From positions 1 through 64,000 of the forward strand of contig NZ_KB905158.1 in assembly GCF_000378605.1 (NCBI RefSeq): a stretch of 64,000 nt of DNA. The letters are read 5' to 3'. The stretch comes from Thioalkalivibrio sp. ALJ21. GTDB taxonomy: Bacteria > Pseudomonadota > Gammaproteobacteria > Ectothiorhodospirales > Ectothiorhodospiraceae. Of the stretch, positions 26,330 to 35,562 are shown piece by piece; position 1 is the first letter of the stretch, and the number at the start of each line of letters is the position of its first letter. The translations under genes and the position numbers were made by a program. A model generated the notes under the pieces. That model saw only the letters and a list, made by a program, of their open reading frames with translations. It ran no database searches and was not told where the DNA came from.

Positions 26330-28987
26330 TCAATAGAACCCCCGCCCATCTTCCTCCAGCTCCTCTTCGCTCACGCGCCCGCTTCTCGGGGCGAAATCGC
26401 CACCAGCTGAATCACCGTCATCGTCGTCCATGGTCTCAAGGATCTGGCCGATGATATCGACGACGACATCCGGGTCATGATCAGGAGTCGGATCGGTGGG
26501 GTAGCGCGTCGCCTGAGACAGCCGCTCGGTGGCTCCGCGAGCCGACTTCTCGGCTGCCCCCTTCTCCATTCCGGCATACTCATTCACTCTCGCCAGAGAG
26601 GAGGTCAGGCTGTCACGGTCAATCAGCCCTGATCCAAAGATGTCGCCGAAGTGCTCCTTGGCCTCAGAGTACGCATCGTCAGCGGCTCCCATTTCCTCTA
26701 CCCGGCCACGAACCCCGATAAGATCGTCCTCTTCCGGATCGTCATCATCCGATTCAGGCCCGAAGCCCTCGTAAACGTCACCACCAAACGGATCCTCGCT
26801 GCCATCAGCACTACTGATCTCATCAAGCTGATCGCCCAGGCTCCCCCCCTCGCTTTCATCCAGGGGCTCGCCCTCGATATCCCGGAATCGGTTGCCGCCG
26901 GCTGCCTCATCTGCTTGCTCTTCCTGTCTGAGCGCACGGATGTTTTCGGCAGCTCGGTCCGAAATGTCATCTGAGCCCTTCAAGGCCTCCAGGGCAGACG
27001 CGGCACGCTCATCCTCGAACGCAAACCCTCTCATGGCGGCAAGAACAGACTCGAGTGGCCCGGCACCGTTGGACCTCGCCTGCGCGATCAAGCTTGCTAC
27101 CGATTCAATCGCCTTCTTGTCGTGATGCGCCTCGACTTTCCTCGCTGGATCCACCTTCTCCTTCAGGATCTCCATGAACGTCCTGGTCGCCTTCTTACCC
27201 GAGTCCTTGATCCTCTCGATCTCGGTCTCGCTCGGCGAGTCAATCTCGAGCCCGCGAGTTAGCTGTACAAAGCGGATGAGCTTCGGATTCGCATAGAACA
27301 TATCGACGCGAATGAGCGTGTCCTTGAAATTGATGAACACTTGCCCCTCATCCAGGACCGCCAAGTCTCTCGGATCAAGTCGATTGCGGCGCGTTACGTT
27401 CGCGCCCGACTCGTAGTAGTCGCCGGCGCCGTCTTCGTTCCTCTGAAGGGACGTGTTCTCGCCAAAGTAGCCCTCACCAGCTCGCTCCTTGAACACCTTA
27501 ACGGTTTCCTCGAACTCCTCGAGGCGGCCAACAATCTTGATGTTCGTGTTACCGATTACGGACGCGGTTTCCCGAGCCGCCTTGTCGCCAAGGCGCTTCA
27601 TGGCGGGCACGTCCTGAGCGGCGTAGATCACCTGGAAACCAATGCTTCGCGCCTGCGCAGCCGCCACAGCCATCCCTGAAACGAAGTAGTAACCCACCTC
27701 GTCAAAGATCGCCGGGAAGGGGACACTCGACGCTGTCGGCCTGTTCTCCAGGTTGTCGTGAACATCCCCCTCCAGCACTGAACCCAGAGAACTCGCCATC
27801 ATGCTCTTCAGTGAGGCGACCACAATACGCCCCAGGTTAGCCAGTGAGTTCTCGGACTTTTCCAGCGCAGGAAGGAGAACGATAAGGATGCGGTTTCTCA
27901 GAACCACATCCTCCATATCCACTTCACTCATGCGCGCGTTGAATATGTGCCCAAAACGACCCGAGAGCTCGTTCAAGGCCGGAACCAGCTGCATCGTCAC
28001 ATAGCCGTGCTGCTCGAATGCGGTCGGGTTGTTGACCTGAGCGCCCTGAGCCAGGGCATCGATTTCTTCCTCTTTCAGGCCGGGGAGCGTCTTGAGGTAT
28101 GCCGTCAGCTCGGCCCGAGCAACCATCGGAATGGATTCGTCCCGGACGATCTTTGCCACCTTATCGAGCTCGAGGTTTTCCCGAATGATGTCAACCGTCA
28201 GGTGCTTACCCTGCGAGTCGCGCTGATACACGAGCGGCGTAACGAAGGCCGAGACTGCCGCCTCGGCCCGCTTGCCCCAAATATCCTTGTCGGCGTCGAC
28301 GAGGCTTCGGAGAATCTCGATGATCGCGGACGACGAGCCTCGAGACATGAAATTGAAGGTGTTCGTAATCTGCGAGTCAGGGAGGCTCCATGCGTCCACG
28401 TTACCCGTGAGATAGTTCACGACCAAGACATCGTCAGCCCGACCTACGCGGTGTGCTAGCGACATGATCCTGACCGCCACGTCTAGATCCGCCTTACCGT
28501 CAACGAAGACGAATCCGGACCCCTGGATGAGGGGGTTCCACATCAGCGAGGTCAGCGACGCGGTTTTGCCGCCACCGGTCGTAGCAAGGAAGAGGAGATG
28601 CTGGCGAAGAGCGTTATTGGTGAACCAAATTTCTTCGTCGGTGTAATGCCCTCGACCAAAAAAGTAAATGCCAGACGCGGGGCCCATTTTTCCGCTTCCA
28701 GCCTTAAGGTCATGAGGATCTTTTCGAAGGCCGGATGATGCCGGAAGAAAGAATGGTAGCTCCACGAGGCGAGCGAAGTGCCACCAAAACAGAAGACCGA
28801 ATAGCAGCAGGGACAAAGGGGCAACGCCAGGGATGAAGAGACCGAACAACCCGAACATCCCGACGACGATCCCCATGTCCGGGGACGCCACAAAGGACAG
28901 AGCCTTTTGGATTGGCGGTCGCGTATCCCGACTTACTAAGCGGCGATCAATCTCTTGATCGCGGACGTGAAGCTTCTCCGCGGGCAT
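26330..28987 (-). CDS. dotL: DotL/IcmO/TrbC-type type IV coupling ATPase
   Basis: 885 residues. Two membrane helices (about 37-72) precede a VirD4-like ATPase: Walker A ATTGGGKTA (135-143), Walker B FPAIFDEVGYYF (D429/E430), and a long all-alpha insertion. The layout matches DotL of Dot/Icm systems and TrbC of IncI plasmids. The last 230 residues are very acidic and low in complexity, longer than in Legionella DotL (783 aa), whose C-terminal tail binds the IcmS/IcmW adaptors. It would deliver the DNA-relaxase complex or proteins to the channel. It is preceded on the same strand by a Gly-rich exported protein and an IcmW-like protein. Confidence 0.9.
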   Translation of the reverse strand: MPAEKLHVRDQEIDRRLVSRDTRPPIQKALSFVASPDMGIVVGMFGLFGLFIPGVAPLSLLLFGLLFWWHFARLVELPFFLPASSGLRKDPHDLKAGSGKMGPASGIYFFGRGHYTDEEIWFTNNALRQHLLFLATTGGGKTASLTSLMWNPLIQGSGFVFVDGKADLDVAVRIMSLAHRVGRADDVLVVNYLTGNVDAWSLPDSQITNTFNFMSRGSSSAIIEILRSLVDADKDIWGKRAEAAVSAFVTPLVYQRDSQGKHLTVDIIRENLELDKVAKIVRDESIPMVARAELTAYLKTLPGLKEEEIDALAQGAQVNNPTAFEQHGYVTMQLVPALNELSGRFGHIFNARMSEVDMEDVVLRNRILIVLLPALEKSENSLANLGRIVVASLKSMMASSLGSVLEGDVHDNLENRPTASSVPFPAIFDEVGYYFVSGMAVAAAQARSIGFQVIYAAQDVPAMKRLGDKAARETASVIGNTNIKIVGRLEEFEETVKVFKERAGEGYFGENTSLQRNEDGAGDYYESGANVTRRNRLDPRDLAVLDEGQVFINFKDTLIRVDMFYANPKLIRFVQLTRGLEIDSPSETEIERIKDSGKKATRTFMEILKEKVDPARKVEAHHDKKAIESVASLIAQARSNGAGPLESVLAAMRGFAFEDERAASALEALKGSDDISDRAAENIRALRQEEQADEAAGGNRFRDIEGEPLDESEGGSLGDQLDEISSADGSEDPFGGDVYEGFGPESDDDDPEEDDLIGVRGRVEEMGAADDAYSEAKEHFGDIFGSGLIDRDSLTSSLARVNEYAGMEKGAAEKSARGATERLSQATRYPTDPTPDHDPDVVVDIIGQILETMDDDDGDSAGGDFAPRSGRVSEEELEEDGRGFY

Positions 28988-29067
28988 CTACGCACCTTGT
29001 GAAAATAGTGAGGCCTCATGCGGGGAGCGCAGAGGAGGCGCGACGGAGGGCGGGCGCGAGCTGCCCG

Positions 29068-29451
29068 TCAATAAGGGAATCCACCACCACCCGAAGGGTT
29101 GAAGCTTCCATCCCCAAACCCACCCCAGGTGCTCATTCCGCCACCACTGGTGGGAATGTCAGTACCGCTGATATCCGAGATGGCCCCAATGATTGCCGTC
29201 TCGCATGACCCCAGCTGACCACTAGAGCCGCCACCGAAGCCGCCGCCAAACGAGCTGTTATTCAGGAAACCACCAATCCCGCATGACGACATCAGTGACT
29301 CGCCAGCCTCCATTAGGTAGCGATCTGCGGCCGCCTGGTGGGCGTCCGCGGTGCTCTGGGAGCAAGAGGAGGGTGCAGCCTGAGACACCGAAGCAAGGCC
29401 TGCGACCGCAGCGCCCACCAACCAAAGCCCAATCTTGTTGCTCGTCTTCAT
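29068..29451 (-). CDS. Gly-rich exported protein in the dotL operon
   Basis: 127 residues with a Sec signal (MKTSNKIGLWLVGAAVAGLASVSQA, cut about residue 25). The mature protein has four Cys (SSCSQ, SSCGIGG, GSCETA pattern) and many Gly/Ser (FGGGFGGGSSG, PSGGGGFPY). Its helical N-part DAHQAAADRYLMEAGESLMSSCG could be a structured core. It lies 80 bp before dotL and 30 bp after the IcmW-like gene, so it should belong to the secretion apparatus, perhaps as a small periplasmic subunit. No family recognised. Confidence 0.6.
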   Translation of the reverse strand: MKTSNKIGLWLVGAAVAGLASVSQAAPSSCSQSTADAHQAAADRYLMEAGESLMSSCGIGGFLNNSSFGGGFGGGSSGQLGSCETAIIGAISDISGTDIPTSGGGMSTWGGFGDGSFNPSGGGGFPY

Positions 29452-29481
29452 CTTTCCCGGTCTCTACTGGGTTCGTTGTGG

Positions 29482-29940
29482 TTATCCTGCTGCCGCTCGG
29501 TCTCGCTCCAGAGCCTTAAGGATGACGGCCTGGCGCTCCTCCGAGAAGATCGTCCTCGCGATCTCGAGGCGCTTGATGTGACCAATTCGCATCAACAGGG
29601 TTCGTACATGCAGGTTAGCGACCCTCAGCCCAACCTTGGCCGGGTTCAGAAGTTCTTCAATGCGCTCCGGAGACTGTTCGACAACCTCCCTGAGCGTTAG
29701 GAATGAACGAGGGAGATTAATCATAGCTAGTAGACCGCAAAGTAACGCCGGATCGGTCTCCGCGAGGATCTTTCTATTTTCCGGCTTATCCAGCTTGGCG
29801 CTCAGTGCCTCAAGTGCAGACGAGGTTTCCTGGTCCTCGTCTGAAGGCCACCCTTCGTTGTTCATGGTGATCTCAACGAGGGTGCGAACGTCAATTTCGA
29901 GTTCGTCTAGAAAGCCCTCAACGTCCGATTCCCTCAGCAC
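29482..29940 (-). CDS. IcmW-like type IVB secretion adaptor (putative)
   Basis: 152 residues, the length of Legionella IcmW (151). Acidic and all-helical, with the order VRTLVEITMNNEGWPSDEDQETSSALEALSAKLDK ... AETDPALLCGLLAMIN ... RIGHIKRLEIARTIFSEERQAVILKALERD, which parallels IcmW as I recall it (ESVEDW ... LRLLSRVFCQYRLKLVLRALEGD). IcmW with IcmS forms the adaptor bound to the DotL tail, and this gene heads the operon that ends with dotL. The match is from memory and needs a profile search; otherwise it is an unknown small helical protein. Confidence 0.45.
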   Translation of the reverse strand: MLRESDVEGFLDELEIDVRTLVEITMNNEGWPSDEDQETSSALEALSAKLDKPENRKILAETDPALLCGLLAMINLPRSFLTLREVVEQSPERIEELLNPAKVGLRVANLHVRTLLMRIGHIKRLEIARTIFSEERQAVILKALERDRAAAG

Positions 29941-29984
29941 CCCGGGAACCTCTCGATCTTAAGTCTCGGCGTATTGTCGATCTT

Positions 29985-30005
29985 TATCATAAGTGGCATA
30001 GTACA
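29985..30005 (+). promoter_or_regulatory. CATAAGTGGCA word in the icmW-like/dotA divergent gap
   Basis: Shares CATAAGTG and spacing with the 21-bp element at 3586 and 54888, but diverges afterwards. Weak candidate for the same operator. Confidence 0.3.
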
Positions 30006-30046
30006 CGAAGATACTGACACCGGCAACAAGGGCAGGGGCCACATTA

Positions 30047-32608
30047 ATGCACATAAGTGATCGTCTATTTTCACTCTCGGCCTCTGGTCCTGGTGCGCGA
30101 TCGAAACGGTCAAGAGGGGGCCTGTCTCGCCCGCTCTCGGGCCTCTTCCTCCTCCTGTCCCTCCTTTTTTTCGCGAGCTCAGCGTTTGCGCAGTCTGCAG
30201 ACGAGCTCTCCCGGACAGAGCAGCTGCACGAGCACAGCGCATCAGAGCTCATCTCGGATGCGGAACAGCCGGGCTTGCCACCGGGATCGCTGCAGGGTCC
30301 AGCCGAAGATGACCTTGGTTACCTGATTCTGCGAAAGCTGCTCGGGGCGCCGGCATCCCAGACGCTCGAATACTTTGACCGGTCCGACGCTTCCCCGCCT
30401 CCGGGCGCAACGGCAACAGCTTACGTCCTAGGGATCCTCCCTGGAATCGCGCTAATTATTGCGGGCGTCCTGTTCGTCTACCTGTTCCTGATGGGATCTT
30501 TCAGTACGGGTAACACCGGTCAGTTCCTGGGCCGCAAATGGGACTCCGCCATGGTTCCGGTGCGATCAGGCCTCTGGGTGATGATGCTCATGCCTTTGCC
30601 CGGGTTTACCCCTTTGGCCGGTGTCCAGGTGCTGGTTCTGTTTCTGGCGCTCCTCGGGATCGGCATGGGGTCGGCCGTCTGGGCGCAAGCCGCCAAGTAC
30701 ATCGTTTCCGCCCCTATCGTCACTGTTGAGGTCCCCCAGTCAGCCGAGGCGGCAAACGCGCTCTTTCAAGGAAATGTCTGCCTCCACGCCCTGCGGGAAC
30801 AGCGAGTCCTAGAGGGAAGCGGAGCAGCGATAGATTGGGGGGCGCCTTATACCCCAAGCAACCCGAGGTATGCCGAGCGCGACCAGACCAACCCGTACGC
30901 CATGTCGACCCCGAACACGCTTGAGGATAGGAATGAGACGTGGCAAGAGATCAGGTTCGGCGAGGGCGGCGCCTGTGGCGCTAAAGAAATCATGACCGCT
31001 GTCCCGAACGCCGTGCCTGGGAACAGCCCGAATGCAAATGTAAGCAACCTAAATCGGGAGCAGTTCAACCGCATTGCTCAGCCGGTGCTCCCTGCCATGC
31101 AGGCTTTCGTTTCGTCCACGAACTCCCTCGCCCAGCGCATCGGCACAGATGCGGACTACGAAATCACCTCCGCCGACATCACTGAATACAGCCAGGCGAT
31201 GGCGACATTCCGCACTGCTGTGCAGGCCGGCGTCTACTCGGATCCTTCCGATCTATCTGAACTCGAGCTCCAGTATGCAGAAGACATCTCCAGAGGGGGG
31301 TTCGTCCTCGCAGGCGCCTTCTACTGGCAGATGGAGCGCCGCCACGATGCGATGGTCTCGTCCATCAAGCAGGCCATCTCGACACTGAGCGAGCCCGATG
31401 TCCCCAGCACCGGCACTGACGGCCTGTGGGAGCGCGTCAAGAACTTCATTCGGTCCGAGAAGGCGACAAACGAGTTCGTTGAAACCGCCATGAGCAACTC
31501 GGACGCGCTGATGCGGGAATACCTCGCTGCCACCATGTCGCCAAAGGAGCAGTTTGAAGCCACAGCCACTGCATACGGGGCATCCCCTCAGTTCCTTGGC
31601 GTCGGCCGCTGGCTCTCAGGGGCATCAGCAACGCTCGCCGAGAATCTGACCCGCATCATCCGCCATGACCAGCTTGCTGGGCACGGCGTAGACAACGCCA
31701 ATCCAAATCCGATTCTCGAGATCAAGCTAATGGGCGACGTGATCACGAACGTCGCCACTATCGCAATGGTTGCGGGCCACGCCTTCAAGTTCAAAAGCGA
31801 AGGCCTGTCTAGCCAGCCTGTTATTGGGAAGGGATTTTCAGCAGCGCTTGCGGTTCCAATTGGAACCGTTTCCTATCTCCTGATGCTCGCAGTTTTCCTA
31901 TTCAAAATAGGGTTCCTTTACGCGAACATTATTCCCGCGATCCCGACGATTCTTTGGTTTACAGCAGTTCTGAGCTACTTCATTTACGTCATTGAGAGCT
32001 TGGCTGCCGCGCCGTTCTGGGCAGCGATTCATGCGCACCCCGACGGGGGCGATGAATGGGCAGGCCGAGGGGGGAGCGGTTATCCCATCGTCCTCACTCT
32101 CACGCTGATGCCATCACTGATGGTCGTCGGGTTTGTCCTGGGCAACGCGATCATGCGCATGGGCGGCTGGCTCATCAACATCCTGCTGTTCGGGGCCCTG
32201 GAAGATATGAACTCGATGGGTCTCAACCTCCTCGCGTTTATTGGCATCCTGGTGGTTTACGGGATCCTGATGGTGATCCTGATTTACAAGTCATACTCCC
32301 TGGCCTTCACGCTGCCGAAGACCGTTCTGTCCTGGATGGGCGTCAACAATGCCATGGGCGACCTGGGCAGCAGCGAGGACAAGAACACCATCCTCATGGG
32401 TGCAGGTGCCGCGGGTGCCGCCGCTGGGGGAATCGCCCAGCAGGGACTCAACAAGAAACGCGGACCCGCGCCGTCTGCTAACCCCTCCGGTGAGCCGCCG
32501 CGCGGCGGAGGAGGCGAAGGTGGAGGATCTGATAGCACCACCGATGCCAAGGGAGGCTCATCCCGCGGGCAACGAGCAGGCCGGGTCGGCGACATAGGCC
32601 GGAAATGA
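30047..32608 (+). CDS. dotA: DotA/TraY-like polytopic type IVB secretion protein
   Basis: 853 residues. N-terminal signal-like helix (RPLSGLFLLLSLLFFASSAFAQ), then a membrane block (about 125-160 and 195-230: GVLFVYLFLMGSFSTGNTGQFLGRKWDSAMVPVRSGLWVMMLMPLPGFTPLAGVQVLVLF), a large periplasmic domain (about 240-580), and a C-terminal cluster of hydrophobic helices (600-770) with IESLAAAPFWAAIHAHPDGGDEWAGRGGSGYPI. This order and the FLGRKWDSAMVPVR segment are typical of DotA/TraY. The cytoplasmic tail is Gly/Pro/Ser-rich. Start ATG has only a GGGG-type ribosome site, so the exact N-terminus is less certain. It is divergent from the dotL operon. Confidence 0.87.
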   Translation: MHISDRLFSLSASGPGARSKRSRGGLSRPLSGLFLLLSLLFFASSAFAQSADELSRTEQLHEHSASELISDAEQPGLPPGSLQGPAEDDLGYLILRKLLGAPASQTLEYFDRSDASPPPGATATAYVLGILPGIALIIAGVLFVYLFLMGSFSTGNTGQFLGRKWDSAMVPVRSGLWVMMLMPLPGFTPLAGVQVLVLFLALLGIGMGSAVWAQAAKYIVSAPIVTVEVPQSAEAANALFQGNVCLHALREQRVLEGSGAAIDWGAPYTPSNPRYAERDQTNPYAMSTPNTLEDRNETWQEIRFGEGGACGAKEIMTAVPNAVPGNSPNANVSNLNREQFNRIAQPVLPAMQAFVSSTNSLAQRIGTDADYEITSADITEYSQAMATFRTAVQAGVYSDPSDLSELELQYAEDISRGGFVLAGAFYWQMERRHDAMVSSIKQAISTLSEPDVPSTGTDGLWERVKNFIRSEKATNEFVETAMSNSDALMREYLAATMSPKEQFEATATAYGASPQFLGVGRWLSGASATLAENLTRIIRHDQLAGHGVDNANPNPILEIKLMGDVITNVATIAMVAGHAFKFKSEGLSSQPVIGKGFSAALAVPIGTVSYLLMLAVFLFKIGFLYANIIPAIPTILWFTAVLSYFIYVIESLAAAPFWAAIHAHPDGGDEWAGRGGSGYPIVLTLTLMPSLMVVGFVLGNAIMRMGGWLINILLFGALEDMNSMGLNLLAFIGILVVYGILMVILIYKSYSLAFTLPKTVLSWMGVNNAMGDLGSSEDKNTILMGAGAAGAAAGGIAQQGLNKKRGPAPSANPSGEPPRGGGGEGGGSDSTTDAKGGSSRGQRAGRVGDIGRK

Positions 32609-32661
32609 TCGGCGCACCCTAGGCCTGCCAGTTCCTAGCTAACCAACGAGGACTGAAAACG

Positions 32662-32694
32662 GAAGCCCGCCACATGGCGGGCTTCTTATTGTCT
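32662..32694 (+). terminator. Rho-independent terminator of dotA
   Basis: GAAGCCCGCC and GGCGGGCTTC form a 10-bp stem with an ACAT loop, followed by TTATTGTCTT. Confidence 0.85.
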
Positions 32695-32742
32695 TGAACC
32701 CAGGCTTCAACGTTCGGAAGTGATTACACGCAGGCGCACAAC

Positions 32743-32778
32743 AAAAAACCGGTGCAGGAGCCTCGCTCTTGCACCGGT
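32743..32778 (-). terminator. Rho-independent terminator (minus strand)
   Basis: ACCGGTGCA and TGCACCGGT form a 9-bp stem, followed on the minus strand by TTTTTTGTTGT. It ends the operon whose last gene is at 32807-33961. Confidence 0.85.
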
Positions 32779-32806
32779 CTATGGGGCCCACATCTGGCCT
32801 AGAAGG

Positions 32807-33961
32807 CTACATTCTCTTCCACTGCGCGCGCGACAAGTCCGATGTGGTCGTCATGTCGCCATAAATGGCGCCGGCCGTGCACTCGGACTCCATGGCGCAA
32901 TGCTCATTTTGCGCCTTCATCTGCTCCAGATTGCGGCTCTTGGAGAGACCGTTTCTCGCCATGATGTTGAAGCCACCAAGCTCGGGGAACGGATCGTTCC
33001 CATCCTTATCCAGGATCGGAGAACTGGTGCGCTGGTAATACTCCATCGGGAAATAGAGGAGGCTCTTTCCAGACTGCTCGCGGAAAGTCCCGTTCTCCAG
33101 GATGAAGCGCTTCCTTCGTTCCAGCCATCCGTCATCCCGCTTGATGTCGGACGCTCTCTGCACCTTTCCAATCTTCTCCGCTTCCGGGGCGACACCCTCC
33201 GACGCCATACGGGACTTGTCGATACCTTCCCGCAGGCGATCAATGTAGCTCCTGGCGATCGCTATCCTCTCCGCGATTTCATCGGCACCGGCTCCGGATA
33301 GGTCGCCCCCGAGGAATGCATCCAGGTCATCACAGGCATCCCTTGCCATCCACGCCGGGACCACCATATACATGGCGACCCGCTCGGCTCGTGCAATCGC
33401 CTCGACGGAATACTCTCGGATCTTCTCGTTGCGCTCATTCTCGTCCCATTCATGATGGGAGTAGTGGCGGGGATCGGAGGGATTCTCAAACATCGCGATT
33501 ATCCGAGAGATTGCGACCTTCACCTCCATCTCCAGGATGGAGGAGATGACTGACCCGATGGGCTTGTCGGAGATGAGGCTGGGCTGAAGCTCCTCTTCGC
33601 TCACTCGCTGTTGTAGCTCGCGGGCACTGTCTTGCTCGCTGGACAGCTGTCGCCGGGTAGCTTCGAGGTTCTGCTTTAGAGCCCCGATCTCTTCGTCGAG
33701 GAGCGCGTTCTGTCCGCCTTCCTCGCGTTTCTTGGCGTTGAGATCGGAGATCTTCTGTACGACCCGATTGAAGTCCTCAGCGAGGTTGTTGTACTCATCG
33801 ACCAGCGTGTTGTACTGGCCCCAGGACGGCCTGGATTCCGCGTGACGCCTGGCCGCGAACATTTCGCGGATGGCGCTAGCCTCCTCTGGCGTTGGCCCCG
33901 AGAAGCAGGATGCGATAAACATCCCGCCCGCCATACCACTCCCGTTTCCTCGTCCAGACAT
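32807..33961 (-). CDS. Coiled-coil protein, unknown
   Basis: 384 residues. A Gly/Met-rich start (MSGRGNGSGMAGGMFIASCFSG) is followed by a long coiled coil (about 45-125: YNTLVDEYNNLAEDFNRVVQKISDLNAKKREEGG ... QLSSEQDSARELQQRVSEEEL) and a mixed C-terminal domain with YFPMEYYQRTSSPILDKDGNDPFPELGGFNIMARNGL and three Cys near the end. It is the last gene after the dNMP-kinase-like and primase genes, 69 bp downstream of the primase. No family recognised. It could be a structural or replication-associated partner; nothing more can be said. Confidence 0.6.
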   Translation of the reverse strand: MSGRGNGSGMAGGMFIASCFSGPTPEEASAIREMFAARRHAESRPSWGQYNTLVDEYNNLAEDFNRVVQKISDLNAKKREEGGQNALLDEEIGALKQNLEATRRQLSSEQDSARELQQRVSEEELQPSLISDKPIGSVISSILEMEVKVAISRIIAMFENPSDPRHYSHHEWDENERNEKIREYSVEAIARAERVAMYMVVPAWMARDACDDLDAFLGGDLSGAGADEIAERIAIARSYIDRLREGIDKSRMASEGVAPEAEKIGKVQRASDIKRDDGWLERRKRFILENGTFREQSGKSLLYFPMEYYQRTSSPILDKDGNDPFPELGGFNIMARNGLSKSRNLEQMKAQNEHCAMESECTAGAIYGDMTTTSDLSRAQWKRM

Positions 33962-34030
33962 GCTCAGGCCCCCACAAGGGTTGTCGTTTTCTTATTGGTT
34001 AGCGTGACGCCTGGCACATCATTTGTCAAC

Positions 34031-35557
34031 CTATCCCGCAACCCCTGGGCGGCGTGACAGGGCAGGGGTGATGCTCGTTTCTTTCCACCCATCAAGAGAG
34101 GCATCTCCCACGGCCTCGAGATCTTTCTGCATCTCCGTGTGCTTCGCTTTCTTCTCGAGCTTCTCCATCGCCGTCTCATAGATGTCGTCGATGTCCATGC
34201 CATCAGGGTCGAAGGAAATCACGTTCTCCCAGCACACGCTCATTCCGCGGTCGTGATTTTCCGATTTCCGAAAAGCCTCGCGAATGGAGTCTCCCTCGTT
34301 GACCTGATCCGCCAAGCCCTTGCAGATATTCGCTTCGAGAGGTAGGAACTGCGAGATGTAGTCCCAGCGGGAATCCTCCGCGATTCGCTTCGAGATGGTG
34401 CGCGAGCGGTATTGGGCAACCAGGACCCACTCGTGAAAACGGAGTCCGCGCTGCTGAGGTTGCGGAGCGTTATCCCGCAGGCTCGGAATCGCCTGCCCCT
34501 CCGGCGGCTGGCTACCTGACGGCACTGCGCTCTCCGGCGCAACCGGGCGAGTGAGACCATTGCGCTCACGCCTCTTGTCCTCAAGCGCGGCCACCCATAA
34601 GGCCTCCGGGATCTTGAGCTTCTCGGAGAGCTCTTTAGACAGGTTTGTTTCGATAGGGTGAGGGGAGGGGAGGCGAGAGAGGATGTCCTCGATCTCTCCG
34701 TAGCAGAAGAACCTTCCCTCCGCTGATTTCGTGAGCCCCCTGGCGGCGAAATCCTCGACAAACGCATCGGTCAGCGCCATGACGTTTTCCCGCATAAAGG
34801 CCTCGAACTGCTCTCTTCCTTTTTCGGTAATGAAGTCGTCAGGGTCGCTACCTTCAGGAAACAGAACAAACGCCGCCTCGAAGTCCAGGGCCGGGTCTGA
34901 GAGGATTCCATTGCGGATCTTTCGCATGGCTGCTCGGCCCGGGTTATCGCCGTCCATGGCGAACAGAACGTACCGACCTGCTTCGTTCAGATTCCGAAGA
35001 TTTTCCTCGGTCATCGCAGTGCCCATCGATGCCACGACGTTTGGGATTCCGTACTGCGAGAGCTTGATGACATCCATGTAGCCCTCGACAACGAAGGCCG
35101 GCTCGAGATCGGTTACCACCCCTAGGCGATGCGCGCCGAATAGGATTGATGATTTCTGGAAATGCTCGGACTCTGAGGAGTTCAGGTACTTTGGTCCGGC
35201 CGCATTATCATCGACCGCTCTGCCCCCAAACCCGGCCAGCGTCCCGTCGGCCGCCCGGATTGGGATCATGATTCGGTCCCGGAAGCGGTCAATCACCGCG
35301 CCTCTGTCCGTTTCGATGAGAAGGCCCGCTTCGACCCCCACCTCCTTGTCTAGATCCGTCGCAAGGTAGGCGCTCGATCGCGGGGAGTAGCCAATTTCCC
35401 AGTCCTTGACCGTCTCTTCCGAGAAGCCCCGATCCAGCATATAGCCCAGAGCCTCTTCGGACGCCCAAAAGGCTTCTTGAAAACGCTTGCTCGCCCACTC
35501 CAGAGTGTCGGCGACGTTCGCTTCTGGTTTCTGTTCCTTCTTTCCGAACCCAAACAT
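34031..35557 (-). CDS. DnaG-type primase catalytic protein lacking the zinc finger
   Basis: 508 residues. It begins where DnaG has already passed its zinc finger (KRFQEAFWASEEALGYMLDRGFSEETVKDWEIGYSPRS) and carries the intact RNA-polymerase core: DRFRDRIMIPIRAADGTLAGFGGRA, GPKYLNSSESEHFQKSSILFG, then TOPRIM with Glu158 (VVEGYMDVI) and Asp202-Gly-Asp204. No CHC2 cluster exists upstream in frame. The C-terminal 200 residues could be a helicase-contact domain. The missing finger may be supplied in trans by the product of 50574-52178, which has the finger but a dead TOPRIM. Translation is coupled to the dNMP-kinase-like gene (5-bp gap). Confidence 0.85.
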   Translation of the reverse strand: MFGFGKKEQKPEANVADTLEWASKRFQEAFWASEEALGYMLDRGFSEETVKDWEIGYSPRSSAYLATDLDKEVGVEAGLLIETDRGAVIDRFRDRIMIPIRAADGTLAGFGGRAVDDNAAGPKYLNSSESEHFQKSSILFGAHRLGVVTDLEPAFVVEGYMDVIKLSQYGIPNVVASMGTAMTEENLRNLNEAGRYVLFAMDGDNPGRAAMRKIRNGILSDPALDFEAAFVLFPEGSDPDDFITEKGREQFEAFMRENVMALTDAFVEDFAARGLTKSAEGRFFCYGEIEDILSRLPSPHPIETNLSKELSEKLKIPEALWVAALEDKRRERNGLTRPVAPESAVPSGSQPPEGQAIPSLRDNAPQPQQRGLRFHEWVLVAQYRSRTISKRIAEDSRWDYISQFLPLEANICKGLADQVNEGDSIREAFRKSENHDRGMSVCWENVISFDPDGMDIDDIYETAMEKLEKKAKHTEMQKDLEAVGDASLDGWKETSITPALSRRPGVAG

Positions 35558-35562
35558 ATCGC

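Noticed and set aside
30303-30860. Long antisense frames within dotA, dotL and HipA-like genes
   Set aside because: High GC keeps antisense frames open; none has a start signal or motif, whereas the sense genes have full domain sets.
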